Below are positions 24,330 through 35,159 of a stretch of DNA of 64,000 bases, piece by piece. The notes under the pieces are model-generated. The model saw only the letters and a list, made by a program, of their open reading frames with translations, searched no databases and had not been told where the DNA came from. Numbering within the stretch: the first letter of the stretch is position 1; every line of letters starts with the position of its first letter. The stretch spans positions 1 to 64,000 of the forward strand of contig JAURVB010014816.1 in the NCBI GenBank assembly GCA_033002965.1, written 5' to 3'. The position numbers and the translations under genes are program-made. This DNA is from Piper betle. Its lineage: Eukaryota; Streptophyta; Magnoliopsida; Piperales; Piperaceae.

Positions 24330-24955
24330 TACTAACACCTCCGCCTTGACGCCCCATGTCGATCCTGACTAGTGGCAACCCCAGCCATGCCGCAGTCGAC
24401 AATTTTCTACAATAGGAAAAGGCTGCCCATCCGGTCCATTTGCCCGTGATCGCATCCATCTACCCGCGATCGCGTCCACCTGACCATGGCCGAGTCCGTC
24501 AGTCTGAGCCCATGTTCGTGTTCATCAATCTAAACCAGGCCAGCCTAGCCCAACGACCCAACCCTGTAGTTTATTCAACCTAGACCAAGCTGACTCAGCC
24601 CAACTCAGTTCGATTTAGCCAGTTGATCGAGTATAGTCTTTTCGGACCGTTTTCTTCTGTTCTTATACCGTTTTTGGTAATTCGAGAACCCTTATATTAG
24701 TTTAGATGAATATTCAAATGATTTAGCATGTTCAAAAGTTATAATTATTTTTCTTTATTTATTGTTTTATTTATTTATTTATTTATTATTATTTATTTCA
24801 TATTATTAATGTATTTATTGATTATAATGCATGTTTATATGATTACTTATTATTATTAATGATATATTTACTTATTAATATTAGTCTTATTTATGTTTAC
24901 AAAATTGTGTGTGTATATGTGTGTGTGTATTTATTTATTTATTTACCTATTTGTT
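24330..24955 (+). repeat. Dispersed repeat shared with the left end of the window
   Basis: Similar to about 260-880: GC-rich start with 'ccccagccatgccg', then 'aacccttatattagtttagatg', 'tttagcatgtt', 'tgattataatgcatgtttatatgat' and a (TG)n run. It separates the two copies of the 1.3-kb duplication. Confidence 0.6.
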
Positions 24956-24979
24956 TGATCGTGTATATATTATTATTTA

Positions 24980-25860
24980 GAGGCTGGACTTGAAATCTAT
25001 GACCTAAATGGCAGCAACGACGACTCTCCTGTGATCTGCAACTGTCAGGACAAGCTCATGATGGCTTGGGGTAGCACTTTGGACAAAGTTGGAGCTTGAT
25101 CGGCAACGAAAGGATGACACTTCCCTCAACACTGATCAGCTGACTCCTTTCGATCGGTTATTTTCCCTGAAGAGTTCTGGGAGAGATTCCAGTGGTAGAT
25201 CTTTTGGTGATGAATCACAACGGCATTGAGACAAGGTTTCAGCGAGGTTGGCAATGGTGACACAGCGGCTGTTGTGATTGGCAGTGGTAGAGTACCATTC
25301 GGCTAGTGTTAGGGATTTAATAGTTCAACTTTTTCAATTCGTTTGGCCACCGAATGATTAACCAAATGTTAAAAGAACGCATTCAAAAATAAAATTTAAA
25401 ATTATATTCAATGGTTTGGTCAATCAAACTCTTCAATCGAATGCCAATGAACTCAGAGAAACCTTGACTTTTTAAGCAATGCTAGTTTTTCCAACTTCCA
25501 AACTATTTCAAATATATCTTCACATGTCGATACTCAATAAAAGTTTCAATAAGTGAGAGTTGTAAAACAATTTCGAAAACATTCAAATCATCTTGCACCG
25601 TTATTACCTTTTTTGAAAAATAATTGAAAAAGTTTGAAAAATATACATATATAAATAGAAGTGGATTCAAGTTATGATGAGGGATCAATACCTTCCTTGT
25701 GTAATGTTGTCTTTGGAATCCACCTTGCTTTCCCCTTTTAAACTAGAGTCCTACCTACATCTCCATTGAATGTGCCCAACATTATCACAATAGTGACAAA
25801 TACATGAAGTGTAGGAGATGTTGGCAACTTGGTGTGGTGGCTTCTTCCTTTTGGTGTGTT
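24980..25860 (-). repeat. 1.3-kb duplicated segment, copy 2 (left part)
   Basis: Direct repeat of 23,001-23,990 at a period of about 1,980 bp. A second zinc knuckle lies at 25,754-25,798. The copy is interrupted at about 25,865 by the Gypsy element and continues at 31,763. Confidence 0.7.
25754..25798 (-). pseudogene. Retroelement gag CCHC zinc knuckle, copy 2
   Basis: Minus-strand CHYCDNVGHIQWRCR, again C-x2-C-x4-H-x4-C. The frame before it is open for about 15 residues (…SYTSCI), so copy 2 is slightly better preserved than copy 1. A stop follows the knuckle. Confidence 0.55.
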
Positions 25861-26095
25861 GTTTTATTTTGATTCTCAAATTCAATTAATTTGGTCTAAC
25901 CAAACTTAAGCGGAAGAGATTTACTCTAAGCGCATAAGATGAACAAAAATGCCACAATGAATGTATGAAATGCACAACCTAGCAAAACGTTACATGGATG
26001 ATATGATAATGAAAAATCACACTCCAATAGATTAAATATTATAAAAATCTTGTAAATAAATAGACAGAGTTTCCCATAAAAGTGCAATAAGGGAA

Positions 26096-26902
26096 CCATT
26101 TTGCTCAGCCTCTCTTGCTGCTCGCACTACATCTCCAAAGGTAGCAAAGACTTTATTTATATTGGCCACACAAATATCATATTGAAGCCCTTCATAGAAA
26201 TACTTAATTCTTCTCTGTTCAGTTGGCACTTGAACTGGGGCAAATCTTTCCAATGCTCTAAATCGAGTTTCATATTGTACCACTGTCATTTGACCTTGCT
26301 TAAGCATCTAAGAGTCCCTTTCCTTCCTCTTCTTAACATTTGGAGGAAAGTACTCCTCGTCAAACTTTTCCTTATGCTCTAAATCGAGTTTCATATTGTA
26401 CCATTGTCATTTGACCTTGCTTAAGCATCTAAAAGTCCCTTTCCTTCCTCTTCTTAACATTTGGAGGAAAGTACTCGTCAAACTTTTCCTTGAACTCATC
26501 CCATGTGACATCCTGTGGCTGCTTGCGGGCAAAGGTGGAGTTTATAACTGAATCCCACCATATCCTGCCTTCATCCTGAAATGCTCCCATGATGATCCAT
26601 ACATGGTGCTCTATGGGGCATACCATACTGCCAAGTACTCCAATTGCAGTTGAGATCCATAGGAAAGCTTCCTCTGCACCTAGCTTTCTTATGAATGGGC
26701 ATCCTCCAATCTTCACAAAATGTTCATACTGCCATAGTCTAAGATTCCTTGCATCTTTTGATCTGCTAGATCCTTCTTTGAGTTCGAACTTATGAATCAT
26801 CGGCACTATCCCTATTGGGGCACTACCTAATCCTGTAGTGCCACTACCACCTGTTGTTTGTCCACTACCTGCTCCAGGTGGTCCACTGCCATTTGTACCC
26901 AT
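26096..26902 (-). pseudogene. Gypsy gag polyprotein fragment
   Basis: The minus strand encodes the retrotransposon gag core: a Gly-rich start (MGTNGSGPPGAG), then FVKIGGCPFI, EEAFLWIS, DEGRIWWDSV, TWDEFKEKFDEYFPPNV and, in a second piece, LKQGQMTVVQYETRFRALERF, QRRIKYFYEGL and VVRAAREAEQ. The order and motifs are those of the Retrotrans_gag domain. A tandem duplication of about 120 bp (26,253-26,373 and 26,374-26,491) breaks the frame between the pieces. The 3' end runs directly into LTR sequence. An upstream open stretch (27,010-27,297) may be the gag N-terminal extension. Confidence 0.8.
26253..26491. repeat. Tandem duplication of about 120 bp inside gag
   Basis: The unit beginning ATGCTCTAAATCGAGTTTC occurs at 26,253 and 26,374 and extends to CAAACTTTTCCTT in both. 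The second copy lacks three bases. The copies are nearly identical, so the duplication is younger than the gag itself. Confidence 0.85.
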
Positions 26903-27510
26903 CCTGGTCTACAATGAAGCAATCATAGGAGCAATTGATCCCTTGATGCAGCAGTGGAGGAGGCAATGGCTGAGGGCCCATGGGGAAAGTAGGCTCCCCT
27001 TGCACCTCGTCATCCATGGTGGGCCTCTTCTCTGCCCTGGCTATGGAGAGTGAATTGCCGAAGTTCTCTCCTAAACTCCTTTTGGTTACGTTGTATGTGT
27101 ATCTGAACCTTTACTAATCGGGCAATAGCTCTATCCCTTTTGATCATGTGGCTACTCACTCTATGGCTGCTCTTACTACGACGACTTTCATTACAAAGGA
27201 TGAACGAGGCTGGCATAGTAGGGTTTCCTGACAATGGTGGGGCTCTCGGTTGGCTAGATGTCGTTTCATTGTGGGCATGGCTTAGGCTGGAACACATAGA
27301 TGATGAAGGTGATGGTGCTCTATTCTAAGTAGCACAAGTCTGTACTACCATGGTTATCAACTTTTATTGATCAAATCCTTGATTCATTGTCATGCAACTA
27401 ACTGGTAAGAAATTTGTAAAATAAAACAATAAAAGAGAAATATACCTGTTGACTTTACTTTGAGGTTTCTTTGCACACACATGACCCCCATCTTAGTCAA
27501 CTAAGTGTCA

Positions 27511-27522
27511 GCTCTGATACCA
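27511..27522 (-). other. Primer-binding site for tRNA-iMet
   Basis: The minus strand reads TGGTATCAGAGC, the exact primer-binding site used by many plant LTR retrotransposons. It lies four bases (GACT) from the LTR end ...GGGGTGTCACA at 27,527. It fixes the orientation and the LTR border. Confidence 0.9.
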
Positions 27523-29443
27523 AGTCTGTGACACCCCAAATACCGTTTACTATTAAAGCGAACTAAAATGTTATAGGAGACCAAACCGATTCTCAAATTC
27601 GATTAATTTGGTCGATCTGAACTTAAGCGGAAGAGATCTATTCTAAGTGTCATAAGATGAAAAAAATGCCACTATGAATAAATGAAATTCACAACTTCGC
27701 AGGACGCTACATGGATGATGTGATAACTAAAAATCACACTCCAATCGATTAAATATTATAAAAATCTTGTAAATAAATGAATAGAGTTTCTCCTAAAAGT
27801 GCAATAAGGGAACCACCCTGTCCATCATTATATCACAATATATATATGATAAATAGCAAGATATATTGCAACATCACATTATGTTAACATCATAACATTC
27901 TTATACCATAATCCCTGACTGGGTCTTGACCCATCTACTATTCACAGTCACATGGCCAGAAGTTTACTAACTTCATTCACAAATCAAGTTAATCATGCAT
28001 TAAATATTATCAAAAGTTTTACACATTCACTAGCTTCACAATAAAGTGTCCTATCGTTAGGCATGTGTGTGTGCAAGGATCTCACTGCTCATTCATCAAG
28101 TTTGGCATATCCTGTTGTGTTTGGTGCTCACCTACATATATAATAGAAATTTGTTAGTGATAGTTGTTATTAGTTCAGAAAATAACGAATATCAAACTGT
28201 CAATGAGTGGTCATTCTCATGAAAAGAAAACATGTATATACTTCATTAGAACTCTCATAAGGGTAGCTTCAAAGGAGCCATTGAGCTATAGTATGGACAC
28301 CATCCCAAAACTGACTGGTTTGATGCCTCTCTCTACACTTGCTCATTTTTTTGTTCCCTCGGGGCTACTAGTATATCTTAAATCCTCTCCAATCCTCCAT
28401 ATTTATCCTGGCCTCGAGCATGAAGGTCGAATACTATCGGGTAGTCGCCTTTAGAACTCTTTAAACCACATGTTCGGATGTGAGCTGTACTAAATAGTAC
28501 TTGTATACCCCACGTTTCTCTAGGTGCGAGGAACTCAAAATGTGGATTGTCAAGATCGCTCAGGAATGGAACACGTCTCTCACTAAATTCAGAGCCCACT
28601 CTAACTGGCACGTGCACATGCTCATGGTATGTGCTAGTTGATTTCACCATCTCTTATCGCATTGAAAACTCAATAAAACCATATATAGGCCTGGGAAGGG
28701 ATTTAATATTTAAGGCCCGAAGGCAACTTGTGATGGATCTTGTTTTCAAAATCATACTCAAGGGATCTCGTCCTCGAGGGTTATTAATCTCAAAAACCTA
28801 TTCTTTAAATAACCTATGTTAAGTGGGGTCCAATAAATTGACCACCTAGCACGTCCTGCAACCTTCAATCCACAACAACAATAGAAGAGATAGACAAACA
28901 ATAGTATGAGTCCTAAACGGACCTGGTAGAAGCTCCAAATGGGTATCACGCCTATGTGGCAAGCTTCTACACCAAACCTACACAAACAAAGCTAAATTCT
29001 AAAGCCCATGTATGCACACCCATATGATGCATGAATGACATGATGGATAAATCAACAACACTAAGACAATCATGTATATCCTAATCAATCCAAACAAATC
29101 CTAATAATCATGTAATTCACGTGTGATAAACCTATAGTTAATTCCATATCATGGTAATGCAATTAAATTCAAATGTCATCACTAATAACAATCTTACTAT
29201 TATTATACAACCAGTTCATCAATTAGTTCATAAACAATCTTTATAGTAATTAATAAAATTAGCATTTTTTTATGCTCCATCATACTTAGTTGACAAAGCA
29301 ATCCTAAATTCACCTACATGCAATCAATCAACAATTTAATCATAATCTTTATGATGAAACGAATTTAAATCAAATTGTATATCTAAGTCGGCGATTATGA
29401 GGCAACTGCGGTGATAGCTGGGGTTGTCGGTGGTTACCGTGAG

Positions 29444-30664
29444 TAGGGGTGGGCACGGACGTCCTAATTACTGTGTCCGATCAAAGTCCAAAGCATGTTC
29501 GACTGAATTTGACTGACCGAATAAAAACAAACCAAACATGGACATTTCTTTATCATACCAAACGACTAACCGAGCGTCCGATATTTTATATCAATAACAT
29601 AATGCCTTTAATATTTGTGAGGTGAATTTTATGCTCTATGAAAATTTCAAATCATGTATACAGTAAAATTAATTAAATATATATATAATTAATATTTAAT
29701 ATCTAAAATAATCCAAGCTAATTGGAAAAAAGGTACAATTGACCATCGATATTAAGAGACAAACACTAAAACAAAACAGCATTTCTTTGAGGAAAGAAAA
29801 GATTCTTTGTCAATTAGCTTATAAAATTGGCAGCCGGTACTCCGTATGCTAGCTGATAACATATAGAACCTGTTAAAAAGAAAATCCCATATAACAACCA
29901 GCATATTGGAATAACCACAACAGTACATCAAAATGTCAATATTATCAAAACCCTAAAATTTTAACAGTAACACCCAAATCAAACTTTGCACAGTTCACCC
30001 AAAGGATCGGTGGTAGATGGGGTATGCGCGGGCATTGCGGCGGAGGCAGTACAGCGGTGGCGATGAAGGCTGTACGCAGGCAGCGGCAGAGGCGGAGGGG
30101 GTATGCACGTGCACAGCAGCGGTGGTGGAAGTGGTACGCAGGCGGCACCAGAGGCTGAGGGGGTAGACATGGGCACGGTGGCGGCGGCGGAGGCAGTACA
30201 CAGGCAGTGGCGGAGGCAGAGGGGTATGCATGAGCACGGCGGCAGAGACGGTATGCAGGCTGCACACAGGTGGCAGCGGAGGTGGTCCACAGGCAGCACG
30301 CAGCAGCAGAGCTGAGGGGTATGCATGAGCACGGCAGTGGAGACGGAAGGGGTATGCATGGGCATGGCAGTGGGGGCGATACCCTGGTGGCACACAGGGT
30401 GGTGGGGTTATGCAGGCGGTGGCGGGAGGGGAATGTATGGCAGCAGAAGGGCGTGCAAGCAATGCCGAAGGGGGTACACAGATGGCAGTGGAAGGGGAGA
30501 TGAGGGGCTGTGAACAGTACTCATTAGGGATTGTCTACGGACGCTGTTTGGACCCAATGGACAACTTGGACAAGGACTTAGTAGAACAAGTATTGTCCGA
30601 CTAAATTTCAGACGAACACAGACAACAGCTTGTCTGATGTCCATCCAACTGATGCCCACTCCTA
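29444..30664. mobile_element. hAT-like non-autonomous element carrying a GC-rich minisatellite
   Basis: Ends are TAGGGGTGGGCA (left) and TAGGAGTGGGCAT (right, reversed). They are flanked by 8-bp near-duplications ACCGTGAG (29,436-29,443) and ACCGTGGG (30,665-30,672), one mismatch. The terminal pattern and 8-bp duplication fit hAT elements. No transposase is present. The right half is a GC-rich repeat array. Confidence 0.7.
30005..30480. repeat. GC-rich degenerate minisatellite
   Basis: Units built on 'ggggtatgcatgagcacgg' and 'cagtggcggaggca', with period around 35-45 bp and variable. The long Pro/Cys/His-rich minus-strand ORFs (29,945-30,935) and the plus-strand ORFs are by-products of this array. 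Confidence 0.7.
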
Positions 30665-31762
30665 ACCGTGGGGAGGGAGATTGTGGCTGTGATTGCCATC
30701 CCACGAGAAAAGTCTGCAATGGGGGAGTGGTTCGAGGTGGCCGGAGTTGCCACTGGCCAGCGGCGATGGCCAGTTGGCGGCAGCAGCAATGGTTGTGGTT
30801 TGCTTGAGTAAGAGTGGCCAGGAGGTGGTGTTGGCTAGGGAGAGGGGAGGAGAACTCGAGGAGGTTGAGGTTGGCTAGGGTGGACGGGTAGCGTGGGCGG
30901 AGGTAGTGCGTGACTGACCAGCGGTGACGGTACATTCAGCGGTGACGGTGCATGCAAGCGGTGGCCTTGTTTTTACATGGGTCGCTCTGCATGCGGCTAT
31001 CTAGGCTGGGGAAGAGCCGAGAAGGATGAATAAAGGGCTAGGGAGGGTCGCCTGAGGTCTTCGCCAGAGTTGATGGCTGGCAGAGACACATGCAAGGAGG
31101 CAGCAGTGGGTGGCTGTGAGAGGAAACAGGAAGAAAGGGGAGGGTGAGAAGGGAGGAAAAGAGGTGGTTGAGGTCACGGTGACGGCAAGGGGAGGTCACC
31201 GGGGTGGTGGAGGTGGCCGGCGGCGGCAAGGGTGGTCACCAATGAGGGGTTGGAAGGAAGGGGAGGGGCAGTGTTTTGGGGAAGGTCGGGGAAGAAGAAA
31301 ATAAGTTGGGGGTAGTTTTGTAAATAAAACTTGACCGTCTCGTGATTCGAGTCGATAATAATAAATAAATTCTAAAAAATATAAAATAAAAATGAGAAAA
31401 TACTATAAAATAAAATATGCTCAATAAAATAAAATAACATGTTCTTAACCTACCAGCCCACCCAAAAATCCTATCTAACACATCCTAAAATAGTAAACTA
31501 TTTAATTCTAATTTGTATGGTCCAATGCATGAAATAAAATAAAAGAAATCTGGCATACTGTTATATATACCGATAACTCATTTCCCTACTGTGTTACTGA
31601 TATTATCATCATATACTCAGGTACACTTAGACCCTCATGGTTCATTACACACACAACCAGCCTTAGCTCAACGCATGTGTTTTGAAACTGACTCAACTCT
31701 AACCGAGGACTAAACTGATCGTTCACGAGTATAAAACCCTTACTTAAGTCACGGGTTTTAGA

Positions 31763-31955
31763 GACTCCTTTGAGCAAACATGAGCTCCTTTCCCTTGGAA
31801 GTGCTTGCCACATTAAGTGAATTTTTATTGTTTTACTTAGTGGGTTTAATTAAGTAGAAATGGGTTTTATATTGCCTTCCCAAGAACAGAGTTTACTTCT
31901 ATTTGTGAAGAGTTAGTGGAATCCACATGGACCAATCAATATAGGTTGTTGATAG
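31763..31955 (-). repeat. 1.3-kb duplicated segment, copy 2 (right part)
   Basis: Matches 24,080-24,275 in direct orientation ('gagctcctttcccttgga', 'gtgcttgccacatt', 'taagtagaaatgggttttatat', 'ggaatccacatggaccaatca'). It is the continuation of the segment cut by the Gypsy element at 25,868-31,762. Confidence 0.75.
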
Positions 31956-34900
31956 CTCTCTTAAAGAGCTTTTATTTTGAGTAGATTTAAGTACAATTTT
32001 AATGTCTTAGCCTGGTTTTGTATTTAACTTTGTTATAAAATACGGATTTTGTAAGAAATGAATAATAGACGAATTTTTAGTGTTTCCCAATCTAATTATA
32101 TTCAATTAATGATATTAATTTGGAAAAACTTATCCTAATCATCGAGGAGTTGGTCACAGAGTGGTTGTGCTTTAATCATGTGACAGTCCCTATTTGGAAC
32201 CATTTGAAAGGTGACTAAAGTAATTCTTATCCAACAAATCCAACACAATGATGACGCTGCACATAGTTAATGTTGAGCTTAAGTGGATAATCTTGCCAAA
32301 TAGCTAATGCATTGGATTAAATAAGACAAATTAGGAAAATAAGCACCTTGTAACCCAAGAAAGAATCCCACTCCACATGTGTGTAATAATAATACTAGGA
32401 TCACACACGATGCATGGAGAATATGAAGCTTCACAGTAGTTGCCTGGAAATTTCCAAGGGAGTCAACTACCTCGGATTGCTATATAGATACATGTTTACT
32501 CTCCTGATAAGGAAGTTGCTCCTTTATCCAAAATTTTCTTCTTCCAAACCTGGGAGTCCTGATCTCTTCTGTCTTCTGGTAAGTGAGAGAGGGGTTCTAA
32601 GAGTTTGAGAGGAAGGAGATGTGAAGTCATGCCACAAGGAAGGGAGAGCTGCTAGAGAAAAGAATTGTGCTAGGGCTTTGACGATGCAGATTTTGACTCT
32701 TTCATTTCTTCTTTTTCTTCAGATTGTATGGGCCTTAATATTGATGATGATGATTGTGGGATCCCCAACTTAGATGTGGGCCCATCCCAAAGCGTAACAT
32801 GATGAGCTTAAGTCATCCCTTCAAAAGCTTGGTTAACCAACTTGAAAATCATTATACACATCCCCACTAATAAATTGGATCTTACACCAACAGGTGTTGA
32901 TCATGAGTTGATTATTCCAATCGGTTTTTAATGTTTGAAAGTCTAGTTAACTTTTGCATGATAAAGAGAATTTGTTTTGCCTAGACATAAGGAAATTGGT
33001 GACGTTTTTGTTGGGATAGTTTATGATGTTAAGGTAGACATACACTTAACATCATAAATATTTATATAAAGCACTTAATCTTAATGCATTGCTTTGTTCT
33101 GTTTGTAAAGACATGTGGAATGAGGCAATAGAGATAGGTTGTAATATATAGTGATGGCCCGTTACAGCTACTTGCATTTCTTCGGATATCAACTTTAATC
33201 ACATTATAAATAGTAGAAGTGATAAGTTTGTATTGCATGATACTTAAGTGAAGTTCAACATCCTGGATATATCTTATTCTTGAAAGAACTTTATGCTTTA
33301 GCTCAGTGGTTGTTAGTATAGCTTAAGGGATAATTGTTTTGCTTATTTGATGTTTTTGCCTTGATTCTTGACAGAGATAGATTCGATCTTTTATTGTTTG
33401 TTGTCTCTCTTTTCTTGTCGATCATTGTTCATGTTTTTACTTTAATTAATTAATAAATTAATCCACATTGAATAAAAGTAAGGTAAAAACGTACAAATCC
33501 TCGAGGGGATGATCTCTAATTATCACTTTATTATTTATTCGATGCGTATACACTTGTGCAAAGTATAAAATATGCAATTATTATAGTTTAAACACACCAA
33601 AAACAAAGTGTGGCTAAAATTATTTTTTGTTTAATTTTGTAATTTAAATGAGTGGCTAGATCTTGTTTTACATGATGTAAGAACATCCATACTAACATAA
33701 ACTGAATAATCTCTATATTTATTTATTTATTATTATTATTAACTTCTAAAGTTCGTTTTAAAAAATATTCACTTGGGAGAAAAAATAAACTAATGATTCC
33801 TAAATCTTACAAGCCTTGCTCGTTGCCAATTTTGCTTTGTAAAAAGAAGTTTATCATCAACTTCTATTGGGCAACTTGTGTTGATTGGGCTTAAGTAGGA
33901 GCTGAGTTAGATTAAACTTTATTTATTTGTACATGTAATATAACTTACACTAAATTTTTATTTTTGTAAATGAAATATCCCAAATAACACCTGGATATTT
34001 CTTCTTTGATTTTTTTAGATCATTAAAAAAATATAGTTACATCTTCTATTAGAAAAACTAGCCAAATAACACACTGGGTTTGATACAAACTGCATTTTAA
34101 TCCTGATGGCATTTACCAATAATAAATTTAAATTATTGAATCAAGTGGTAACATGTCCATTAACTTTTGATTGATGCCACAAAATTCAACTTTTAAATAC
34201 TAAATTGATAATTCTCAATCAAGCATAAACTAAGTGGAAGAATCTGGTTTTGTCTAATTCCATTTATATGGGTATAAATTTAACTAAAAAATATAACTAA
34301 TTGTATTAAATTACTCATCATAGTAATAATGTTTGAAAACAAAAAAGTGAAAGGATACTTTCTAACTATATTGAAGCCTAATATATGTTTTTATCAAAAA
34401 ACATTAATGAAATGATACTTTCTTACTCAAAATTTTTACCTTGTTTAGTGGACTATTTGATACATTTGGGGATGAACCAACAAATCTTTCCATAGAGCAA
34501 GAAGTTTTAACTGGTGCATTAAAAAGGCAATTACCTTCTGATCACATTCTTTCCAACTTCTTACTATCCATGGCAAGCTCTTAATCCAGATAGAAACAGA
34601 TTTAGTTAACGGGCAATACGGGCAATACACAAGTTGTTAAAAGCATGGTGATATTTCTATGTTGTTTTGAAGAAAAAATACTTGCATATGTAGGAACTTA
34701 TACAAAGAGAGAAGCAAGCACTTACCAAATATATACCTATTTAATTTTGACTTCCCATTGCCTATAGCAATGCAATGGATGGAGCTCCACCTCACTTTTT
34801 TATTTTGCAAGTGCATCTGTCAAGGAAGACAAATACCCTTTATAGTTAACACCACTGATATCTCATGTAAATTAGAGGCAAATCTAAACTAATATTCCTT

Positions 34901-35150
34901 TTTCATCAATAATCCTTGCCGTATGCCTTTATAATAAATAAAATGAACACTTGTGTTGGGAAACAACAGAATATTTAAAAACCTACAACTTCTTAAATCT
35001 AAATCTAAAGACAAAAATATCCTGCTATATAAATAATTACTATTTTTCCTTTTGCGTTGCTGCATTGCTTCCCATCTCTGTATCACACATTTGTGCAAGG
35101 ATAAGTATTGTAAAACCAGCCAGATGGGTTTTTGTGCCAATTTGGTTTTG
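31956..35150. other. AT-rich DNA without a recognised gene
   Basis: No known domain could be read. A minus-strand stretch at 34,540-34,610 (SVSIWIKSLPWIVRSWKECDQ) ends at a possible donor, AAG|GTAATTG, and might be a relic exon, but it is not identified. Short ORFs at 32,414-32,608 and 34,889-35,151 have no resemblance to known families. Confidence 0.35.
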
Positions 35151-35159
35151 ACTTGGACC

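Larger units (their letters stand above)
25868..31762 (-). mobile_element. Deleted Gypsy-type LTR retrotransposon
   Basis: Read on the minus strand: 5' LTR (31,762-27,527), PBS (27,522-27,511), gag (26,902-26,096), then a fragment of the 3' LTR (26,095-25,868). The fragment matches 27,593-27,815 ('cttaagcggaagagat', 'ttaaatattataaaaatcttgtaaataaat', 'agtgcaataagggaacca'). Protease, reverse transcriptase, RNase H and integrase are all missing. The element sits inside copy 2 of the 1.3-kb duplication. Gag style and long LTRs with a tRNA-iMet PBS suggest a Del/Tekay-type chromovirus, which is inference because pol is absent. Confidence 0.75.
27527..31762 (-). repeat. 5' LTR of the deleted Gypsy element, interrupted by a hAT-like insertion
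   Basis: The plus strand starts TGTGACACCCC at 27,527, and the other end reads 'cacgggttttaga' at 31,750-31,762 (expected ...TTTTACA, one base changed). With the 1,221-bp hAT-like insertion removed the LTR is about 3.0 kb. Internal blocks such as 'gagggatctcgtcctcgagg' recur in the LTRs near 54,600 and 57,190. Confidence 0.75.

Noticed and set aside
29945..30935. Pro/Cys-rich minus-strand frames up to 175 codons
   Set aside because: They are produced by the GC-rich minisatellite and flanking LTR; all three frames are open, which shows composition bias and not coding.
34445..35151. Minus-strand open frames as exons of a gene
   Set aside because: Only one donor-like site, no recognisable family and no consistent chain of exons.
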